Assembly: GCA_964503595.1 (NCBI GenBank)
Contig: CAZDAM010000022.1
Coordinates: 1-35,914, forward strand
Direction of reading: 5' to 3'
DNA length: 35,914 bases
Source of the DNA: CAZDAM01 sp964503595
GTDB taxonomy: Bacteria; Muiribacteriota; UBA6191
The notes below the pieces were generated by a model that was not told where the DNA came from, searched no databases, and saw nothing but the letters and a program-made list of their open reading frames with translations. Numbering within the stretch: the first letter of the stretch is position 1; each line of letters starts with the position of its first letter. Both the position numbers and the translations under genes were made by a program. Positions 16,204 to 21,915 of this stretch are shown here, piece by piece.

Positions 16204-16231
16204 ATATCGGCATCGTTTTAGACCAACTTTA
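16204..16231 (-). promoter_or_regulatory. sigma-28 (FliA/SigD) type promoter
   Basis: On the minus strand TAAAGTTG (16231-16224) and GCCGATAT (16211-16204) leave 16 bases between TAAA and GCCGATAT. The known flagellar sigma consensus is TAAA, 14-16 bases, then (G)CCGATAT/A. The site points toward the flagellin gene and is the only good match found in the upstream gap, although its start site would be about 480 nt from the flagellin ATG. Confidence 0.6.
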
Positions 16232-16335
16232 GCTTTTTGGTAAATTTTTGCAGATTTTTTTGCATCGGGAGGGGAGAAAAGGGGCACTGTGATAAGATCC
16301 TGAAGCTTGGTTTTACCCCTTAACAAGGAGATCGC

Positions 16336-17301
16336 ATGAGAGTTTTAGCCTTGGAACTGGCTCGGATTACGGAATTTACCGCCATTGCTGCCGCGGAATG
16401 GGTAGGTCGCAGAGACCCCAAGGGAGCGGATCGCGCTGCCGTGGATGTCATGAGAAAAGGCCTGAACAATCTGGATCTGGACGGAACTATCGTGATTGGA
16501 GAGGGTGAAAGAGACAAGGCACCTATGCTTTATATCGGAGAAAGAGTCGGAACCGAGTCTTCTGAATTCAAGGTCGATATTGCCGTGGATCCGCTTGAAG
16601 GGACAAACGCAACCGCCTTTGGAAAGAATGATTCCATGGTGGTTATGGCGGTGGGAAGCAAGGGGAGTCTTCTCGCTGCTCCTGATGTTTACATGGACAA
16701 AATCGCGGTAGGTCCCAAATGTCTGGGAGTTGTGGATATCAATGCCTCCATTTCGGAAAACATTGATGCGGTGGCGCGGGCTCTTGATAAGAAGCGTAAG
16801 AATGTCACTGTCATGGTTCTGGACCGGGAAAGGCATACCGGACTGATTGAGGAAATCTCCCGCAATGGTGCCAAGGTCCACACGATTGAGGACGGGGATG
16901 TATCCGCCTGTATGGCGACCTGTATCGAGGAATCCGGGATTGATCTCTACGTAGGAATTGGTGGAGCCCCTGAAGGCGTTCTGGCTGCTGCCGCCCTTCG
17001 CTGCCTCGGAGGAGAAATCCAGGGCAGGCTGGTTGCTTTGCATGATGATGAGAAGGAAAGGCTGGATAAAGCCGGCATCACGGATTTGAGCAGAGTTTAT
17101 CGAACAAGAGATCTTGCCGGGGGAACAGAGATCTTTTTTGTGGCCACAGCGGTGACCAACAATCCGATTCTGAGAGGAGTTCGTTTCATGGGACACTCCA
17201 GGGCTCAGACAGAGACTCTGGTGATGCGTACGGGCTCAGGTACAATCCGCAAAATCCTGGCGACGCACAATCTTGATAAAAAGGATATGAATTCGATCTA
17301 G
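16336..17301 (+). CDS. glpX: class II fructose-1,6-bisphosphatase
   Basis: GlpX hydrolyses fructose-1,6-bisphosphate to fructose-6-phosphate, a gluconeogenic step, as a metal- and Li-sensitive enzyme of the inositol-phosphatase-like fold. The 321-aa protein follows E. coli GlpX closely: an ELARITEFTAIAAAEWVGR N-terminus, GTIVIGEGERDKAPMLYIGE, the metal-binding DPLEGT, APDVYMDKIAVGP, DGDVSACMATC, YVGIGGAPEGV and a C-terminal TLVMRTGSGTIRKI. AAGGAG precedes ATG 16336. It stands alone on the plus strand after the 620-bp gap and converges on the zinc-ribbon gene with only 5 bp between stop codons. Confidence 0.96.
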   Translation: MRVLALELARITEFTAIAAAEWVGRRDPKGADRAAVDVMRKGLNNLDLDGTIVIGEGERDKAPMLYIGERVGTESSEFKVDIAVDPLEGTNATAFGKNDSMVVMAVGSKGSLLAAPDVYMDKIAVGPKCLGVVDINASISENIDAVARALDKKRKNVTVMVLDRERHTGLIEEISRNGAKVHTIEDGDVSACMATCIEESGIDLYVGIGGAPEGVLAAAALRCLGGEIQGRLVALHDDEKERLDKAGITDLSRVYRTRDLAGGTEIFFVATAVTNNPILRGVRFMGHSRAQTETLVMRTGSGTIRKILATHNLDKKDMNSI

Positions 17302-17306
17302 GCCAT

Positions 17307-17549
17307 TTAGGGCAATTGAAGACCGATGGGCCGCTCGGGCGGCTCTTTGTCCTTTTCTGTTTCGTCTTCTTCCATACCCAGAAGAGATGGACCGACGAGA
17401 AAGTCCAGTCTGAGCCAGCGCTGACATTTGTTGCAGGAGAAAGAGAAAGTCGAAAAATCCCGGACCCTTTTTGGCAGGGTTTCCTGTCTTAGGGCATTGG
17501 CGTGATTGCAGAAGGGGCAATGCACATGTATGGACGGGTTTTCAGACAT
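17307..17549 (-). CDS. small zinc-ribbon protein
   Basis: This 80-aa protein has two CxxC pairs (HCPFC at about 11-14 and SCNKC at about 39-42), spaced as in a zinc ribbon, followed by an acidic and Pro-rich tail (EEDETEKDKEPPERP). It may bind nucleic acid or another protein; nothing more specific can be said. The chosen ATG 17549 overlaps the rarA stop by 8 bp (ATGTCTGA), implying translation coupled to rarA. A GTG at 17561 is an alternative. The same 8-bp overlap arrangement joins the small gene and rarA upstream, so the three genes form one operon. Confidence 0.65.
   Translation of the reverse strand: MSENPSIHVHCPFCNHANALRQETLPKRVRDFSTFSFSCNKCQRWLRLDFLVGPSLLGMEEDETEKDKEPPERPIGLQLP
17330..17356 (+). 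terminator. candidate glpX terminator
   Basis: GCCGC-TCGG-GCGGC (17330-17343) is followed by TCTTTGTCCTTTT on the plus strand. The stem is short and the T tract interrupted. It lies inside the 3' end of the convergent zinc-ribbon gene, as often happens with closely convergent genes. Confidence 0.35.
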
Positions 17550-18807
17550 CCTGTGACTCACTATGCAGTTTCTGCCAGAACTCCAGACGTTTCTTCATTT
17601 CCCGCTCAAACCCGAGTTCACCAGGTTCGTAGAAGCGGCTTGCAGCCAGAGCCTGAGGCAGTGTGCTCTGTCCGACACAATGATATTTTACATCATGATC
17701 GTAGACATAGCCTTCTCCGTATCCCTGTTTTTCCATAAATCTGGTGACGGCATTGCGGTACTTCATGGGAACGGGAAGCTGTCCTGTCTGTTTGCATACA
17801 GAGCGGAGTTTTTTGGCTGCAAGATAGATGGAGTTTGATTTGGGACAGGCCGCGACGTAGGCGGTGGCCTGATAGATCAGGAGATCTCCTTCGGGACTTC
17901 CCAGGAGTTCAAATCCCTGAAGAGCCTGGGTACAGATTCCAACAGCCTGTGGGTCAGCGAGTCCGACATCCTCCGTGGCCATACGGATGATTCTTCTCAG
18001 CAGAAATCGGCGGTCTTCTCCGGCCTCAAGCATCCTGGCCAGCCAGTAGAGGCTACCCTGAACATCGCTGGACCGCACTGATTTGTGCAGGGCCGAAATC
18101 AGATCGTAGTGCTGGTCCCGATCCTTGTCGTGAAAATGCAGTTTTTCGGGAAGTTGTTCCTGAAGAATCTCAAGATCCACTTCTTCCGTGGAATGAAGCT
18201 GGTCCAGCTGGTGCAGAAACCAGCGGGCATCTCCATTGGAGGCGTTGGCGAGGGCATTCAATGCTTCTTCATTCAGGGACACTAAGAGCTTTTTTTCCCG
18301 ATGAGCCCTTTTATAGAGCCCGGTCAGGGATTCCTGAGTATGGGGTGGAAAGGAAATCACACTGACGCGGGAGAGAAGGGCCGCATTCAGTTCGAAAGAG
18401 GGGTTTTCTGTGGTGGCTCCAATCAGAAGCAGGCTGCCTTCTTCAACAAATGGAAGCAGAACATCCTGTTGGGCTCGATTGAAGCGATGAATTTCGTCCA
18501 CAAAGAGAAGCAGAGGTTTCTGGGTGGAATGCAGGAGTTTTCTGGCATCTTCACCCAGTTGCTTCAGTTCCTTGGCCCCACTGCTTACGGCAGAAACTTC
18601 CTTTGAGGTTATTTTCAGAGTTTTCAGGATCAGGCGGGCGAGAGTGGTTTTCCCGGTGCCGGGAAGTCCCCATAGAATCAGGCTGGGGGGGGCTTTTCCC
18701 TGTGCCAGACGTTCCCGGACCAGACGGGAACCGGCTCCCTCAGGCCACTGAAAATCATCGAGGTTGTCCGGACGAAGGCGTTCGGGCAGAGGACGGTTTT
18801 CAGGCAT
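17542..18807 (-). CDS. rarA: replication-associated recombination protein A (AAA+ ATPase)
   Basis: RarA/MgsA (WRNIP1 homologue) is a tetrameric AAA+ ATPase acting at stalled replication forks and gaps with SSB. It is related to the clamp-loader family. The 421-aa protein shows the family start RPLPERLRPDNLDDFQWP, Walker A GLPGTGKTTLARL (about 47-59), Walker B LLLFVDEIHRFNRAQQDVLL, sensor 1 LIGATTENPSFELNAALLSR, and the C-terminal tetramerisation region (LYWLARMLEAGEDRRFLLRR, IRMATEDVGLADPQA, YRNAVTRFMEKQGYGEGYVY). Its ATG overlaps the stop of a small upstream frame (ATGCCTGA), and its stop overlaps the zinc-ribbon start. Confidence 0.95.
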   Translation of the reverse strand: MPENRPLPERLRPDNLDDFQWPEGAGSRLVRERLAQGKAPPSLILWGLPGTGKTTLARLILKTLKITSKEVSAVSSGAKELKQLGEDARKLLHSTQKPLLLFVDEIHRFNRAQQDVLLPFVEEGSLLLIGATTENPSFELNAALLSRVSVISFPPHTQESLTGLYKRAHREKKLLVSLNEEALNALANASNGDARWFLHQLDQLHSTEEVDLEILQEQLPEKLHFHDKDRDQHYDLISALHKSVRSSDVQGSLYWLARMLEAGEDRRFLLRRIIRMATEDVGLADPQAVGICTQALQGFELLGSPEGDLLIYQATAYVAACPKSNSIYLAAKKLRSVCKQTGQLPVPMKYRNAVTRFMEKQGYGEGYVYDHDVKYHCVGQSTLPQALAASRFYEPGELGFEREMKKRLEFWQKLHSESQDV

Positions 18808-19053
18808 AGCAGTTCAGAAGGGTTCCAAGTCCGATGGCTTTAGTGGCATTGTCCTGGGCTTTTGAACGGTTGCCCGGATTCTGGCAGGCCACTGATTTTG
18901 GTCTTGACCAGCGTCGCTCCTGATGGCCTGAATAAGGTGAATTCTGATAGATCTGGACCATGATGATCTGTTTATCGGTGTCGGGGGTCCTGATGTTGAC
19001 AAGTTTGTATGTTTTTGTTGATCAGGGTTGATTTGCACTTCCTGAATCGTCAT
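18800..19053 (-). pseudogene. small unknown gene upstream of rarA, frameshifted
   Basis: No single frame gives a credible gene here, but a shift does. ATG 19053 with AAGGG upstream opens MTIQEVQINPDQQK. At the AAAAA run (19012-19016) moving back one base continues as TYKLVNIRTPDTDKQIIMVQ and onward to SKAQDNATKAIGLGTLLN and CYA, stopping at 18800. This second frame has codon use like neighbouring genes. Its stop overlaps the rarA ATG by 8 bp, the same arrangement as rarA with the zinc-ribbon gene. The product would be about 84 aa and I do not recognise it. A missing A in the homopolymer (error or mutation) is the simplest explanation. Programmed -1 slippage on the A run is possible but unproven. 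Confidence 0.5.
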
Positions 19054-19077
19054 GATGCGCCCTTGTGAAAGCGCATC
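19054..19077. promoter_or_regulatory. inverted repeat between divergent start codons
   Basis: GATGCGC (19054-19060) and GCGCATC (19071-19077) are exact inverted copies around 10 bp. The element fills the space between the start of the pre-rarA gene (19053, minus) and the starts of the pseudouridine synthase gene (GTG 19065 or ATG 19080, plus). It could be an operator shared by both transcripts or an RNA hairpin at the 5' end. The sequence does not decide. Confidence 0.35.
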
Positions 19078-20024
19078 TGATGGAATTGGAAGAGAAGCCC
19101 CTGGTACAGTTCGGGGGGAAGTTTGACTGGGTGTTTCCCTATCAGACCCAGGTAAGGCTGGATCAGTTCTTATCCGGTCTGAGCCGTATGGTAAGCCGGG
19201 CCTTCTGGGTCAGGGCAGTTGAAGGGGGCATGATTTGGATCAATGGTGAGCCTGCCCGGCGCAAAAACCAGATCCTGAAGAAGGAAGATCGGATCCGGTT
19301 TGACTATTTTCAGATCTGCCGGGATTTGATGGGAGTGGAGCTTCATCAGGACGTTTCCTACCGTTTGATCGAAGAGGATGAAAACTTTGTGGTCGTGGAA
19401 AAACCCAGTGGGGTTCTGATCCACCGGATTGGTTTTCTGGATTTTTCTCTGGTTTCCCAGGTTGGGCGGGATCTGAATCAGGAGCTTTTTGTCATCCATC
19501 GTCTGGATAAATACACATCGGGTATTGTGGTTTTTGGAAAGCATGCTGAGGCTGCCAAGCGCTTTCAGTCCCTTTTGCATTCTCCCCGAATGGCCAAGAT
19601 CTATCTGGCGGCCAGCTTTCATCCGATCCAGCCGGTTTCCGGCCTGATGCTTGAACCGATCGGCCAGGATGATGTTCGCATTCACAGCAAGAAGCAGAAA
19701 GTGGATTTTACGGATGGTTCGGACTGTAAAACCCGCTACCGGATGGCGGGCGAAATGGACGGCAGATATTTTTACCTGGTCAGAATCTTCACTGGCAGAC
19801 AGCACCAGATCCGCGTTCATTTTCAAAACCGGGGAGCGCCACTGATTCAGGATGAGCTTTATGCTTATCAGGATTATGATTTGCTCCCTGCAGGGTATGA
19901 TTACGATGAATCCTGGCTTGGTCTGCATGCTTATCGTCTGCGTTTTGAAGACCCGTTTACGGGAAAATACCGGGTATTTACTTCCCGCCCTTCCCGTTGG
20001 CCCTTTGAAAGGCTGTTTTCATGA
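19065..20024 (+). CDS. RluA family RNA pseudouridine synthase
   Basis: It converts uridine to pseudouridine in rRNA or tRNA. The 319-aa protein has an N-terminal S4 RNA-binding domain (RLDQFLSGLSRMVSRAFWVR, GMIWINGEPARRKNQILKKE) and the catalytic domain with HRLDKYTSG, where Asp148 is the nucleophile. EDENFVVVEKPSGVLIH and FTGRQHQIRVHF complete the family pattern. Domain order matches RluC/RluD, but the exact RNA target cannot be assigned. The start may be GTG 19065 or ATG 19080; neither has a strong Shine-Dalgarno sequence. Its stop overlaps the queA ATG (ATGA), so it heads a queA-uppP-ftsK run of genes on the plus strand. Confidence 0.88.
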   Translation: MKAHLMELEEKPLVQFGGKFDWVFPYQTQVRLDQFLSGLSRMVSRAFWVRAVEGGMIWINGEPARRKNQILKKEDRIRFDYFQICRDLMGVELHQDVSYRLIEEDENFVVVEKPSGVLIHRIGFLDFSLVSQVGRDLNQELFVIHRLDKYTSGIVVFGKHAEAAKRFQSLLHSPRMAKIYLAASFHPIQPVSGLMLEPIGQDDVRIHSKKQKVDFTDGSDCKTRYRMAGEMDGRYFYLVRIFTGRQHQIRVHFQNRGAPLIQDELYAYQDYDLLPAGYDYDESWLGLHAYRLRFEDPFTGKYRVFTSRPSRWPFERLFS

Positions 20025-21055
20025 ATCCCTTTGATTTAGCGTCCTATGATTTTGAATTTCCTGAGGAGCTGATTGCTCACGCTCCGGCTCAAAAGCGTTC
20101 GGGTTCAAGGCTGATGGATTTTTCCCGTCAAAAGATTCATCACAGGCTGTTTTCGGAGCTTCAGGAAATTCTGGCTTCTCCCTGTCTTTTTGTACGCAAT
20201 GTCACCAGGGTCCGCAAAGCCAGACTCAGGCTGAAGAGGGCGACAGGGGCCCAGATTGAAGCTCTGGTGCTGGGGCCTTCAGGAGAAGGGCGCTGGCTTG
20301 GAATGTTTCGGCCATCCAAGCGTCTGAAAATCGGGGAAAAACTGGAGCTGGGTGGGGGCTGGCTTCAGATCTTTGCCAGAAAGGAAGACGGTACCCTTGA
20401 GTTTGAGTTTGTGGGGATTGATGACCCGGAAGCTTTGTTTCTGGAAGAGGGAGAAATGCCACTTCCCCCTTATATTGAACCGGGGCATGCGGATGAAGAG
20501 CGTTATCAGACTGTCTTTGCCAGGGAGACAGGAGCCGCAGCTGCACCCACGGCGGGACTTCACTTTGATGAGGAGCTGATTGAGAACCTGAAAGCTCGGA
20601 ATCACCGATTTTTAGATGTTGTTCTGCATGTGGGTCCAGGGACATTCAAGCCGGTGGACACGGAAGATATCCGGGATTTTTCCATTCATCGGGAAAGCAT
20701 TCGCCTGGGGATGGAAGAGGCGGCTCTTCTAAGAGAAGCCAGACAGAACGGGACACCCATTATTGCGGTAGGAACGACTTCTCTTCGTGTTCTTGAGACG
20801 GGGTATCGGGCAAACGGCTGGGAAAGCGGATTTGAAGGGCCCACGAGCCTGTTTCTCTATCCGGGTCAGAAGGTACATGGGGCTGATTTTCTGATCACCA
20901 ATCTGCATTTGCCGAAATCCAGTCTTCTGATGCTGATAGCGGCTTTTCTGGGCCCATCTGACTGGAGAGTTCTGTATCAGGAAGCCATACAAAAAGGCTA
21001 TCGATTCTTCAGTTTTGGTGATGCCATGCTGCTTCCTAATCTGTCTGGCTTCTGA
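20021..21055 (+). CDS. queA: S-adenosylmethionine:tRNA ribosyltransferase-isomerase
   Basis: QueA transfers and isomerises the ribosyl group of SAM onto preQ1 at position 34 of GUN-anticodon tRNAs, giving epoxyqueuosine. The 344-aa length is standard. Family stretches are the start FDLASYDFEFPEELIAHAPA, a degenerate RNVTRVRKARL segment where many members have NDTRVIPARL, GEMPLPPYI, RYQTVFARETGAAAAPTAGL with HFDEEL, VGPGTFKPVDTEDI and TNLHLPKSSLLMLIAAF. The change from NDTRV to RNVTRV lies in a well-conserved region and is worth noting, though the rest of the protein is intact. It overlaps the upstream gene by 4 bp. Confidence 0.95.
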   Translation: MNPFDLASYDFEFPEELIAHAPAQKRSGSRLMDFSRQKIHHRLFSELQEILASPCLFVRNVTRVRKARLRLKRATGAQIEALVLGPSGEGRWLGMFRPSKRLKIGEKLELGGGWLQIFARKEDGTLEFEFVGIDDPEALFLEEGEMPLPPYIEPGHADEERYQTVFARETGAAAAPTAGLHFDEELIENLKARNHRFLDVVLHVGPGTFKPVDTEDIRDFSIHRESIRLGMEEAALLREARQNGTPIIAVGTTSLRVLETGYRANGWESGFEGPTSLFLYPGQKVHGADFLITNLHLPKSSLLMLIAAFLGPSDWRVLYQEAIQKGYRFFSFGDAMLLPNLSGF

Positions 21056-21099
21056 CAGTCTTACAGGCTGACTTTGGTTCTGCCGATGGCCTCACTGGT

Positions 21100-21915
21100 A
21101 TGGACTGGCAGATTTTTCTATTGGGCCTGATTCAGGGGATCGGGGAGATTTTTCCGATTTCCTCTTCTGCGCATCTGAGGATCGCGGAAAGTTTTCTTCT
21201 GCCCTCGGTTTCGCCCACCTTTCTTCTGGCCCTGAATGCATTTTTACATGTGGGAAGCCTTCTGGCTCTTCTGCTTTTCTTCCGAAAATCTCTGGTTTTA
21301 TGGGTGATTCATACTCTGCTCTGGGTGAAAAATCCGGCTCGCTCTCCATTGATGGGAGCCCGTGAGTTTTTTCATGTTCTGGTAGCCAGTGTTCCCACAG
21401 TCCTGATTGGGCTTGGTATGAAACTGGGGGGGATTTCAGCCCTGCCTCTGGATACTCTTTCGGTTCTTTTAGGTATGAACGGAGTTCTCCTGCTATCCCT
21501 GGCGGGACTTGGAGGAGGGCAGCGCAGGATGTTCTGGCTTCCAGCCCTGATTCTTGGGGTTGCTCAGGGGTTTTTGACCCTGCCGGGCCTTTCCCGTTCC
21601 GGAGGGATGTTCTTTGTGGCTCTGATGCTCGGGTTTTCCCGTAAGGATTCCCTGCGTTATGCCTTCCTGCTGGGGATTCCCGGAATTCTGGGAGCCTCCC
21701 TGCTCTCCTTGCCGGATCTGATTCAGGGGCTTCCTGAATTGAATCTTTCCTGGCTCAGTCTGGGATTGGCCCTGTTTCTGACATTTTTTACAAGTTTCCA
21801 AGCCTTGATTTTTCTTAATGATGTATTTGCACCGAAAATGATTCAGAAAAACGGAGTCTGGTGCCTGATGGTGGCCTCGTTTACTCTGATGTTTGGTTTG
21901 AAGGGAATGGGATGA
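21100..21915 (+). CDS. uppP: undecaprenyl-diphosphatase
   Basis: UppP/BacA dephosphorylates undecaprenyl diphosphate to regenerate the lipid carrier for peptidoglycan and surface glycan synthesis. The 271-aa multi-pass membrane protein has both signature motifs: GLIQGIGEIFPISSSAHLRI near the N-terminus (the E/Q-rich and PISSS motif) and LPGLSRSGG near residue 163 (the PGxSRSG motif). In most members the first motif reads EFLPISSSGH, and the EIF and SAH variants here are mild. Several hydrophobic helices follow. It lies 44 bp after queA without a clear ribosome binding site, and its stop overlaps the ftsK ATG. Confidence 0.93.
   Translation: MDWQIFLLGLIQGIGEIFPISSSAHLRIAESFLLPSVSPTFLLALNAFLHVGSLLALLLFFRKSLVLWVIHTLLWVKNPARSPLMGAREFFHVLVASVPTVLIGLGMKLGGISALPLDTLSVLLGMNGVLLLSLAGLGGGQRRMFWLPALILGVAQGFLTLPGLSRSGGMFFVALMLGFSRKDSLRYAFLLGIPGILGASLLSLPDLIQGLPELNLSWLSLGLALFLTFFTSFQALIFLNDVFAPKMIQKNGVWCLMVASFTLMFGLKGMG

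Noticed and set aside
16260..16298. TTGCAT and TAAGAT as a glpX promoter
   Set aside because: The spacer is 27 bp, far outside the usual 16-18 bp; no other convincing glpX promoter was found.
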